This document shows, one piece after another, positions 53,600 through 64,000 of a stretch of DNA of 64,000 nucleotides. Each line of letters begins with the position of its first letter. Position 1 is the first letter of the stretch. The DNA is from Aptenodytes patagonicus (taxonomy: Eukaryota; Chordata; Aves; Sphenisciformes; Spheniscidae), in assembly GCF_965638725.1 (NCBI RefSeq), contig NW_027472020.1, positions 62,001 through 126,000 of the forward strand, given 5' to 3'. A program made the translations under genes and the position numbers. The notes below the pieces were generated by a model. That model did not search any database, was not told where the DNA came from, and worked only from the letters and a program-made list of their open reading frames with translations.

Positions 53600-54350
53600 T
53601 AAACGCACCACATCTGCAAGAAGAAAATCATTATTTTTCATGTGGTCCAATTCTACTTAAACATACCAACTCTACAAGACTAAAATAGTTATTTTTTTAC
53701 ACGCAGGCCATTTTCATTTAAACATACCACACTTTGGAGACGACCATAATTACTTTTATGGCTAAGCCCATTTAAAGGGGCAAAACGGACCTTGCCGGTG
53801 TCATCCCTAATTATTCTTCATTTCCCAGCAAATCAGAAAAGGGACCAGGGGAATGAGATTCCCGAGTGTCTGAAATTCCTGTACTTTGCCCGCTTCCATA
53901 GAATACTGTCTTTCTCTTCAGAAGAAATGAAAAGAACTGTCTAAATGCAGGAGACTGTACTATAGGGAGCTGTAAAACGAGAGAACTGGAAAAATGGCAA
54001 TAAGGGAAACAGCATGTTTCTCCTCGTGAGAGCTTTAGGTCGAGCGGAGCAGAGCTATTTGTCCTCCCTTAAAGAACAGAGAACTAAATAAAGGTACTCT
54101 AAATTAGAGGAGAGCAAGGAACTTGCAAGGCTCCACCCAGATCTCCTCAGCTCTGCTTCGCTATGTCGATTTTGAGGCATGTTTGACAGTTACTGCCGCT
54201 AAATTACACGGTCTTACGGGCAATAAGATGAGAGAAAAGATGCTGAAGGTGAGGTCCGTTGTAAATATGAGCAAATTCTGTTTTATTCCCCGTCTCTTCC
54301 AAACAAAACAATCCCATCTGAATAACAAAAGACTCTTCTCTCTTGTTTAG

Positions 54351-54500
<150 letters not shown>

Positions 54501-54947
54501 TAAGTGGGGTCCTTCCTTCCCCGTTCATAATGAATTCCTACTGAAGTCCCTGGGGTTTCCGTCGGCCTCCTAGAAAGGTTTTTCCCTGTTACAGCAATTT
54601 TTCTCTTAAAACCGGCGAGGGATTGGGAATACGCACACTGAGCATCGGCTCGCTGTGACGCCTCAAGGGCTCCGTTCCCCACGGTGCCGACTTTTTTGTC
54701 TTATCTAGAAACATAATTCATATATCGATTTTGAAGCTCATTCTCATCATCCCTAGTGGTATTCAGCAAATACCTTCTGCCTGGTGCTGGATATACGCAG
54801 AATCAGAGAGCACGTGCCGCAGAAACAGCTGGGCAAAACCTTTAAGCAGAGAAACAGAAAAGGGGGGAGAAAATAGGGGGTTTGACGCCCGTTTTGAGAC
54901 GTTTGTAGGGCACGGTGACTTATTTTGGCCAAACAGATATGGCAGTT

Positions 54948-54983
54948 TTAAAAAAAAAAAAAAAAAAAAAAAAGAGGGGGGGT
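54948..54983. repeat. Poly(A)-poly(G) tract (copy D)
   Basis: A run, one G-A interruption, then seven G and three T. Confidence 0.85.
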
Positions 54984-56007
54984 TTATAGCAGGTTGGTTT
55001 TTTTTTTTTTTAAAAAAAGACATGTTTTTAGAGACGTGAGCCTTCATTGGTACCTGGTCAGAAGGGGCGATACGTGCCAAAGGCTGATCAATGCCTTAAT
55101 GTTAAAGGTGAAGCCTGATATCTAAAAATGCTTGTCTTCCACTAAACCCCACTGACTTGTCAGCGTGTCATCCCGGCGTCTTTTTGAGTAATCTGAGACT
55201 TGATCCTGACAAAGCGCCTGTCAAAAAATAAGCAGCGCAAATCAGAAAGTAATTGGGCCACTACTTAATTTTGCTGTTGCTGATAGCAAGCAAAAGTGTG
55301 TGGGTTTTTTTTTTTTTTTTAAGTTTTGTGATCTAAATATCCTAAATAAAAATTCTAGTGCGTGCGTAGGTATAGGCCAGCAAACGTGAAGCAACAGCAG
55401 ACGTGAAAATTAAGTAATAGGTGGCATTGCCCTGAAGATTTTCACTTTAGGATCTTAATACACTCTTGACAAGGACTAAGTGATACATTTGTAAAAAAAA
55501 GGGATTAATTTTTGACCCTTATTATCTATTATGAATAGATAGGTAATAATGTTGCCTGTTACTAGTGGTAGCATGCTCGCGGCTGAGGAAATGGTAGTTT
55601 TACTGAGAAAAAAAGGCTTCAACAAGGAAACACTTTGGGAAAGGTTGACCCCGAGGGTTCGGCCGCTCTTTTGTTACTTTGCAGGTTTGTGAGAGACAAA
55701 ACGACATGGGAAATACACAGGCAATTTCTGTGGGGACCGGCACTGCTCGTCAGCCCCGCGCTGGACCAGGTGAAATAGCAGGAATAGAAGTATCAGAAAA
55801 GTTGGGGAAGAAATGAGAAAATACTAGAAACGGATGAAAACATTGGAAGAGATTTGAACTAAACTGTACTTTCTGGCTTTAATAGACCTAAACCAAAAGT
55901 GTGTCGTTCCAGGGTGCTGTAGCGGTGAAGGCTTACCTGCCGAATGCCCGCTGGTATGATTACCACACAGTGAGTAATTTTAAAAACTCTAGTATATTTA
56001 TTTTTCC

Positions 56008-56089
56008 TACTATGGAAATGATCAGGAAAATTTCCATAGTATCCACCGTCACAGGTGTACGGCGTGCTGGGGTGGAGTGTGACTCCACC
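56008..56089. repeat. Paired inverted repeats in GH31 intron 4 (copy D)
   Basis: Arms 56008-56019 with 56030-56041 and 56071-56078 with 56082-56089, perfect. Confidence 0.6.
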
Positions 56090-59000
56090 GCCTCTGTTTT
56101 ACCAACACGTGTCCAGTAGGAGTTTTTAGCGATGTAAAAAATTACATCTTGGCTAATTTGTTTGCTAATCACTTTGTGGTAATGTAATCCTGTTCAACAT
56201 GACCAGTAAAAAGGTGGAATAACAGCTGTAACTGAAGCGCTTCCATGTTTGCTTTTTTTGAACCCCTTCAAGGATGCATAGAACTTCTTTTCTAGGAATG
56301 ATGGTGTGGAGGAAGACAAAAGTTTTAAACAATTTTTACGGCCTCAGGCTTTAAAAGTCACTCTGTTTATCAAGTGTTGTGTAATGGGTTTATATATGCA
56401 GAATTTCAGATTGTAATCTTGAAAACACATAGTTCTGCACTAAAGAAGGATTGGCACTGACAACTTTCTTAGTATTTATGTATTCATAAACTTTCATTCT
56501 AAAAAAAAGCTTAAAATGGAAAATTCAACAAAGAGACCAAGTTTTATTTGGGTTTGGTTTGTTTTTTTTTTTAATCATGAATAGGGTGAGTACCTTGGCT
56601 TTAGGGGACAATTCAGAAATTTACCATCTCCTTTGGAACATATCAACCTCCATATCCGAGGCGGCTACATCCTCCCTCAGCAAAGCCCTGCTAATACTAC
56701 ATTTTACAGGTATGACTACAATTTAATGTAACATTTTTTTGCTTTTTGGGGGCGATATTTAATTAGTGGCCTGGCAAATAAATCGCCTATTAGTGACACG
56801 GCGCCTGCATTTGCCTGGACTCCTTATTTTCAACCTGGGAAAAGCCCAATTTTCTGGTTTAATGTACACTGTGCTCGGAAGCATTTCCCATTTGGTATAA
56901 ACATGAGCAGTCCTGAGAGAATCAGGAAGTATGGCAGCACGTCAACTTCATGGCAGGTTTTTCTCCTTTTTTGGTTTCCTCCTTTAACGGTAACGCTATG
57001 GATCGGGGAAGGCTGGTAACAGAGCTCAGTTAAGTTGTGTACAATGTCCGTAATAGAAGTGATATTGTATTACCTATGTTGAGAAAGATAAAATGCAATT
57101 ACCCCAGACAAATATTCTTTTCTTCCATAGCCGAAGAAACCCGTTGGCGCTCACCGTTGCTTTGAATGACAGTCAGCTTGCAGCAGGTCAGCTTTACTGG
57201 GATGACGGGGTGCGCATTGGTAAGTACAAAGTTTCTTGTTTCCACGCTAAATTAACTAATTCAGAGTCTACAATGCATAAACGTCGCCTCTCTCTAGCTC
57301 AGCGCATCGCTGACACGAACAGTTAATGTTGTATTTCAGGATTAGTCCGTAGTTGTGCAACACGGCGTAGGAAGCAGGAGCACAAACCAGAGAGAAAAAA
57401 AATTACAGTAAACCGGTTACACTTAAGTAATTAAACTAAAATTACAGTAAAATGTAAAACAGTAACACCGCTAAAATGTAGAATGCTGGCACAGTAGTAA
57501 CCTAATGTTGTTATTTAGAGAATATATATTTTGCATGAATTCAGCTGTGCCCTGGGCCTAGGACAAGGTATAGAATAAGGATTTGTTCTCAAACCTGTGG
57601 GGAACCTAACCACAGGTGAAGTGGGAAGCTTTAACTAATTTCCTCGATATTAATAAATTCAAATGGTCTTCAGATAAGACGTATCTAGCAGTCTCTTATC
57701 CTTTACGCCTGCAGTGTATTATCCTTGTAATAACGCTAAGCTGTCCCCTGAGATCATCGCAAGGAATGCACAAAATTGTGATTTATCTTTTTTTTTAACA
57801 TACCAACACATTGCAGGAAGTCCGCACGAGCTATACTACACGCAGCACAATTCTTCTATTTAACTTAAAAAAAGAAAAGGTGACCAGCAAATACATTTTA
57901 CTTCATTCTTTCTTCTTAACAGATGCGTATGAAGAGCGTGTATATCTGCTGACCTCATTTACTGCTAATCGGGTATGTCACGGTACCTCGCTGGTTTTGA
58001 GTACCCGGGGTGATTATTGTTGTATGTTAACTAAGGTATTTTAATTTGGCATTTTTTTTTTAATGTTTCGATATCCCCACACGCTACTAACCCTTTGTGA
58101 TGGACCAGCTCTTAGCCAGCGTTGTGAAAACCGTTGCAGGTCTCTCCCTGTTAATTTAAAAAAAAAAAAAGTAATACAGGCAACATCACACCCCAGATGG
58201 ATAAACGAATTTTGCAATAAATGGGGGCAAGTAAATATATATATGAAGGAATTTAGGAGTGTTTTGTGTCCGGGCTGCGCTATAATGCCATTAATATAGT
58301 TAAGCTGTATTAAGAACGAATTTAAGCTGGCTTCAGAGGGTATCTTAAGTTTAGCTTATCGCTGCGTTTCTTGTATATTCCTGCCGTTATAATTTCTCGT
58401 CATTCTGAAAAACGCCAGTTTTTTTCAAAAAGGATTTGTAGAAAACGAAAGCGCGTATCAACGCAGAAAGGCAATAAGGCCAATATTTTGCCAGCGGTGT
58501 GTTCCGCATCACTTTTGCTCATCGTTCCCATGTAAATGAATACATTTCAGGCAAGCAGCCCGTGCGTATTTTACAGCCTTGCAGTTAAGCGTAGATATCC
58601 ACGTAGGACACAAATGTACTTGGACAGACTAGAAAGAAGTGACTGTACACAAAATCTACCCCATCTGGAATACAGTCACAGTTAGAGCCAGGAAAGTGCT
58701 TTCAAATGGTTTAGAAAGGTAGGGGCAGCGATCGCCAAAGATTTTGACTACGCATCCCCAGCAGTAAGAGTTTTTGAGCGCCTCCCCCCAACATACGCAT
58801 CTTTATTTATAAATTATATACATATCTAGGTATAGAAAACAATTGTGCTACCTACTGTTATGTGCATCACAAAGCATACACAGAGACAGAAATTTAAAAA
58901 GGTGGGTAAAGGTGAAATAGATGCTACGATAAAAATATTTTAACTTTTATTTATTAATAGTACAAAACCATTTTCTTCCCACACCCCAGTGGATTTGTTT

Positions 59001-59181
59001 TGCGCTCCACTGCACTAGAGGATGGTATTTTCCGCTGCCATTATCAAATCTCCACGTTAGGAGCCCGAGGGAAAAGCAGAGAAAATCTAGTTGGGCAAAA
59101 ATGGTTTAGTTTTCGTTAAGAGCTGTTAATTGTTTAAAGGTTGCAGCAGAAAGCTGGTAAGGAAAAGCGTAATTAGAGCGG

Positions 59182-59833
59182 TCTTAAATCGACCGATAAT
59201 GAAGAACGCAATAAAATAACTGTATAATTACATTATATCTGTATAATTCTATCACAGCGGAGCTGCGTGGGAGCGGCGCTGGGATCTGACCCAGCAAGTG
59301 CCATCTCTGGGCAACTTAAAGGATATTCTCTGCCCGGAGACCTGGTGGAATTGGGCACAACCTAAAGAAATTGTGAATCCGCTATCTGCCTAAACTCAAG
59401 TCAGCTGGTCCAAGAAATGCGCCCCGATTCACACTCCTATTTTGCTAGGTCTGGAACGACGAGTTTCGCAATCCATCGGAAGCATTTTTGCCGCTGTAAA
59501 AGGCGATTTAAAAAAGAAAAAAAAGGAGCAAAAGGAGCAAAACGCCTGCAGGACCGGAGCGATAACCAGGGGACGCACAGAGATCTTGCCACTGAATTCA
59601 GTAGTTTGGGAAACTTCAGGGGATTACAGGAAAACGAGGGAAAAAAGGTCTGAATTATGAAAACCATTGTTTTAATCCTTTCTTATGCTGCAGAATTCAC
59701 ATCAGGACAAATTTCTTTAATGTTCAGCACCTCATTGGTAGCGGAGGAGTCTGCAAGAGATCTGCGAAGGCGGAGGAACGAGGAAGATCAAAGCCTCCAA
59801 CGTTTGGAAAATGAAGAACGATAGAGAGATTCG
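59182..59833. other. 650-base segment upstream of broken exon 8 (copy D)
   Basis: Counterpart of 23631-24283 and 42067-42718, nearly identical. Confidence 0.6.
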
Positions 59834-60461
59834 TTTATTTATTTTTAAATTGAAGAGGAGGGAAAAATGGTAAGCCTCAAGTGGGCTGAAAAAAGCGTAT
59901 TCGGACAAGAAACCGCCCAAGGATAAATCGCTAATTTATTTTTTCCTCTTCCTTCAGAATATTTGAGAGAGAAAGGTTTTGCGCCGTGGTTAGGCTGAGC
60001 CGAATAACGTGAAGTTTACCTGAATTAAAATTTTGGGGGTGACCTCAACCGTCCGGGCGGTGTCAGTATCGCAGAATGGTGAAGCGATCCGATCCCCTCG
60101 CGCTGCATCCCACGAGGGCCAAAACCGGGTAAGTCGACGGTTTACGGGCAAATCCTGTCGTTGCCGTTAGTTCCGTGCTCTTAACCGCTTGGGGGTTCAC
60201 CTCTTGGCTGTAATATAACTTGTATCTACGATTCTTTGGTTCTGTGAAGGGTCTGTTTGTGGCAGCTGGGGTAAAATAAGGATTTTTGCCCAACATGGGA
60301 CGGCCGAGCGTATCCCGCCGGGGCTGATCGACAAGAGCACGCAGTTTCCATCTGCGCTCTCTGCCGGTTCGAGGAGAATGCGCAGGATTACGGGGCTGGG
60401 CCAGCGCGGCCGTACGTCGGCTGGACGGTGTGCACGGAGGAAGGAGCTGGCGGCAGCCCTG

Positions 60462-60576
60462 GTCACGGCGAGCGGCAGGTCACTGGCGTGTCACAGTGGG
60501 CGGCAGAGCCAGCGGCGGCCACGTCACCGTGGTGTCACACTGGTTCTGTGACACGGCCGCGCAGGGCTACAAAAGG
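60462..60576 (+). promoter_or_regulatory. TATA promoter with GTCAC cluster, CCDC81-like copy 4
   Basis: TACAAAAGG at 60568-60576, with the same six upstream GTCAC/GTGAC elements as copies 2 and 3. Confidence 0.6.
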
Positions 60577-60634
60577 GGCCGCCGGGACGGTGGGTCCTGC
60601 ACCCTGGAGGAGCGTCCATAGGACGAAGGCAGGG

Positions 60635-63600
60635 ATGAGCTCCCACAGGGCTGTCGCTGCTGAGGAGCAACCCTTGAGCGTGAGGCGGATCAAGATGGAC
60701 TTCTGGGACGGGATGGAGCACGCCTTCATGATGCCCAGCATCACCGCCAAAGGTACAGGCATCCACAGCCACCGCGGGAGTGCTTACAGGACCAACGGTT
60801 GTAGCGCTGTGTGGGTGAGACTCGGCACTGCAGCCATCTCAGGGGTGTTTCCATCTGGGGCCGGGGACATCAATGTCACTTTACATCTGGCAATGTGCCA
60901 GAGCTCAGGGGGTGTTGGAGGGTTGAGAGCTGGCAGACGCAGAGCGCAACCTGGTTTTCCTTTGCCTTCTAGAGCGAACCGCCGTCTGGGACGCAGTGGC
61001 TGGCTACGTTCAAGAACAGCTCCTGCTGCACAAGGTGGGGCGACACCCGCATCCTCTTAGTCCACCCAGGGGAGTGGGGAGTCCCCACGGGCCTGGGGCA
61101 TGGCCTGCAGTTACTTTTCCCTCCTCAGAAAGCAGGAAACTCACCCCAAAAGTCCCCGCTGGGGGACAAGCAGGGCTCGTGCAAGGGTGGTATCACCTCC
61201 GGCAGGTGGTATTGTACCGCGGGGCTGATCCCGTTCGCTGGAGACCCCTGGATGCCCTCGGGCTGCTTCTGCCCTGACTCCAGCACTGCTTTTTCGGGGC
61301 AGGGGAAAGGGAAGGAGAGGGCTCGGCAGCTCCTCCTTAAAGCTCTCCCCACTGCCCTGGCTCGCGTCTCTGAACAGCAGGAGCGGGCAGGGTCTGGTCC
61401 AAAGCACCGTCCCTGGACAGGGCCACTCCCAGCTCTTCCCTCCAGCCAGTCCCTCACTCTGCAGCCCTTGCCTTCTCTCCTGCTCCAGGGAGTCCGAATT
61501 CCAACCCTCGGCTCCTTCGACGCCGTCCCCCAGTGGATCCAGGCTGGGAACGAGGCGGTGATTATCCAGAGGCCCGTCTTTCGCCTGGCCAGGAACCTGG
61601 CGGTTGTCCACAACCTGATGGATGACAAGGACTACCTGCCCGGTAAGACGTCGGATTAAACCCTGGCTGGCTGCAGGGTCGTTTCATCCCTGCCCTGGGT
61701 CTGAGATGCTCTGAAAAAGCAACTCTCTCTCTGCAGAGCAGGCCCAAAAATGTTTTTTTTTTTTCCTGGGGGGGGCGATGCGATGACTGCAGTAAGCAGC
61801 CCTTGGGAAACGCCTGTGGAAAGGCCAGTGGGCGAGCGCCTCCATCCCCTTCCTGTGCCTTTCCAGGTGATAAGGAGCTGGAGCCTCTGAAATACGCCAA
61901 GGTGGCCACGGACGCCTCTGTGTCCCGGCGAAAAGTGGAGGGCTGCATCCTAGGTGTCACGTCCCTCCTCTCTCACTGCCTGGGGAAGGGGGCGAACGTT
62001 GCCCTCGTCCTGAGGAACGTTGGGGTGCTCCTCATCGAAGGCAGGAGAGTGGAAATGAAATTCTACTACGACTTCCTGGAGACCTTGTCCGGGAAGAAGA
62101 ACCTGGCAAAAGCTGTTTTCAAGGTGAGCGTTTCAGTTTTGCTGTGGCGCGGGCACTCCCACGGCGGTGTCGTGGCGCTGCCCACGCGTGGCCCGGCTGG
62201 GATGCGGTCATCCCACTTGAGCGAGGCGAGACCTACGGTCCTAACAACTCCCCCTGCCTCGGGCTCCTCCGATTCGGAGCGCCTCGGCCGTGCGGAGGGC
62301 ATCCTGCCATCTTTGTGGTCCTCCCTTGCAGGTCCCCTGGCTGCTGGACATGCTGGTGTCCCGGGTGGCACCCGTGGCCTCGCTGAGTGTTTCCGGCCGC
62401 GTCATCCTCTTTCCCGAGTGAGTATGTTGGCGGCTGCAGCCGCTGGTTGGTGCAGACGCTCAAGGTAGCATTTGCTCCTTGTGACCACGGATGTCCTCCC
62501 ATGGGGACAACCAGGCAGCGGCTCTTGTTGGCGTCCCCAGGCTGTAGTCGGTCCCACGAGGCAGATCTGATGGGAAAGACAGAGGAATTTAGGCAACATT
62601 TTCTTCCCGTGGCGGCCAGGGCTTCTTTGCCAGGGGACTCCATTTCCCAGGGCTGTCCTTGCGGGTGGGGCACGGTAGACGTTGGAAAAACACGGTAGAC
62701 TTGGGGAAAAGAACGGCCTTTACGGCCCTTCCAAAGTCTGCCCGTCAGCAGGTGATTGCGGCGAGCGAGTGCTGGTGGTGCTCTGGGTCACGTCGGCGTC
62801 TTCTCCTTGTTGCCAGGTTTGAAACGGAGCTTGTGGCCGAGCCGCTGCCCAGGCCTCTTCTCAAGACCTCGAGGCGAGTCCCCGGCGGGGACAAGCAGAT
62901 GAGAAGGGAGGGTTTGCCACATCTCGGGCAAGGCACGAAAGGTAAAGCAGCTCCCGGCTCCTTTCCACGGCACGGGCAACCAAGTTCTGTCGTCGGGTGG
63001 GGAAAAGCACCGGCGTTGCGGGTCAAAAGGCTCCGACTTGGGCCAAAGCTTCATGCCAGCTCAGCCCAGCCTTTTCTCCCGACGACTCGTCGGCTTCACC
63101 GAAACGGAGCCCTGGGGTGGGACGTGCCCAAGGGTACGGTGGGAGGATGGTGATCCAAGGCCCTCTCCTCCCCCCTCAGAAGTGACCCCACCAAAAGTGT
63201 CCCTGTCACCTCCCCGGCATCACCCAGCCCCCTCAGTCCCAACCCGGGCGCTGATGAGGCGATTGCAAAAGCACGTTGGAAGTGGGGAACCGGGGCAAGC
63301 GCCGGTGCTGGGGAGGGTGCCGGGCCTCTGGAGACAGCGGATGGGAGGGGGAGCAGAACGGCCCTCTCGGATGCTTTGGAAAGAGGCCTGAGCAGCGCTG
63401 CCTGTCACCGGGGCCGGCAGCGTCCCGGCGACGCTCTTCTGACGAGGTCTCTCCTTCCTGTTTCCAGTGGGATTCCCTGGTTTTCCCTTTCCAGCTAGTC
63501 CAAGCTCGAGAAATGATGAGATACCACCGTTCTGGGAAATCAGGGGGAAGAGGAGGAGGAGAAGCTCTCGGGTCAGGTGAGGCTCAGGGCTGGCGTCTGC

Positions 63601-64000
63601 ACGGGCTCCTTTTGCCCAGAGAGGCGGTCACTGCCCCATCCCGGGAAACGTTCAAGGTCAGGTTGGAGGGGGCCTCTGAGCGACCTGATCTAGTCGAAGA
63701 CGGCCCTGCTCCTCGCAGGGAGGCTTGGACTAGACGACCTTCAGAAGCCCCTTCCAACCCAAAGCCTTCTGTGATTCTGTGATTTCCTGACCCGGCAAGA
63801 GCCCGTTGCCCAGCCCCAAACACTCGCCGCCCGTTGCCGCCCAACAGTGGTGACGGCAGCGCCCGGAGGGGCGGGATGGGGCTGCCGGGAGCCCCCCGTT
63901 TCACAGGGCTGTTTCCTCTCGGGCCCTTCAGGAGAGCCCCAGCGTGGCCTCCTGAGCTGTGCACGGGGACAGCCGTGCGGCAGCCGAGGGTCCTGGCTCA
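60635..64000 (+). CDS. CCDC81: CCDC81-like protein with two HU-type domains, copy 4 (3' end off window)
   Basis: Exons: a 60635-60752, b 60973-61034, c 61489-61642, d 61867-62123, e 62332-62417, f 62817-62941, h 63478-63586, with alternative terminal exon g 63180-63391. Exon i should start near 64133 by comparison with copy 3 and lies outside the window. From about 60063 to 63391 it aligns to copy 3 at a constant offset of 17115 with no visible indel and only scattered substitutions, making it the closest pair of copies in the array. Exon a reads SSHRAV and SITAK. All visible junctions keep phase. Confidence 0.78.
63615..63785 (+). mobile_element. CR1 3' tail inside the CCDC81-like gene (copy 4)
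   Basis: Same intronic CR1 3' fragment as in copies 1-3. Confidence 0.88.

Overview
The window reads as bird (avian) nuclear DNA. The dispersed repeats are CR1 LINEs with the avian endonuclease/reverse transcriptase ORF and 3' tail. The genes are intron-split with GT/AG splice sites, and GC-rich, CpG-island-like stretches alternate with AT-rich intronic DNA. I see no bacterial genes, tRNA, rRNA, CRISPR array or retrovirus-like element.

The dominant structure is a head-to-tail tandem array with a period of about 17.1 to 18.4 kb. Each unit, all on the + strand, holds: (1) the 3' exons of a glycoside hydrolase family 31 gene of the maltase-glucoamylase/sucrase-isomaltase type; (2) a compact TATA-driven gene related to CCDC81, with two eukaryotic HU-like DNA-binding domains; (3) an (TA)n tract and a 21-bp minisatellite; (4) a CpG-island-like promoter with three CCAAT boxes and a short ATG-plus-donor exon; (5) a degenerate tract of CAGGTA-type motifs; (6) a 2.2-kb antisense CR1 with an internal deletion. 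The next GH31 fragment then begins.

Layout: GH31 copy A (1-4677; enters from the left and keeps the true last two exons); single-copy spacer (4.7-7.1 kb; CR1 fragment, small tandem repeats); CCDC81-like copy 1 (7.1-10.6 kb; divergent 5' end with an in-frame stop); promoter/CR1 block (10.9-17.1 kb); GH31 copy B (17.2-24.6 kb); CCDC81-like copy 2 (25.1-28.9 kb); promoter/CR1 block (29-35.5 kb; extra nested CR1); GH31 copy C (35.6-43.0 kb); CCDC81-like copy 3 (43.5-47.4 kb); promoter/CR1 block (47.4-53.3 kb); GH31 copy D (53.4-60.1 kb); CCDC81-like copy 4 (60.6 kb to the window end, last exon cut off).

Interpretation: GH31 copies B-D are headless (no exons for the catalytic nucleophile or acid/base) and tailless (exon 8 has in-frame stops and exon 9 is absent), yet exons E1-E7 are open in all three. 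They cannot encode a working alpha-glucosidase alone. CCDC81-like copies 2-4 look intact: promoter, start, eight phase-compatible exons, stop and AATAAA, predicting about 420 aa. The simplest reading is that the CCDC81-like gene is the amplified functional unit and the GH31 exons are passengers. Private and shared indels between copies (a 7-bp-TSD CR1 insertion, microhomology deletions of 516 and 474 bp, a roughly 200-bp indel shared by A and D) give a relative history and point to exchange between units. Exon models come from reading splice sites and phases by eye. No search or transcript evidence was available.
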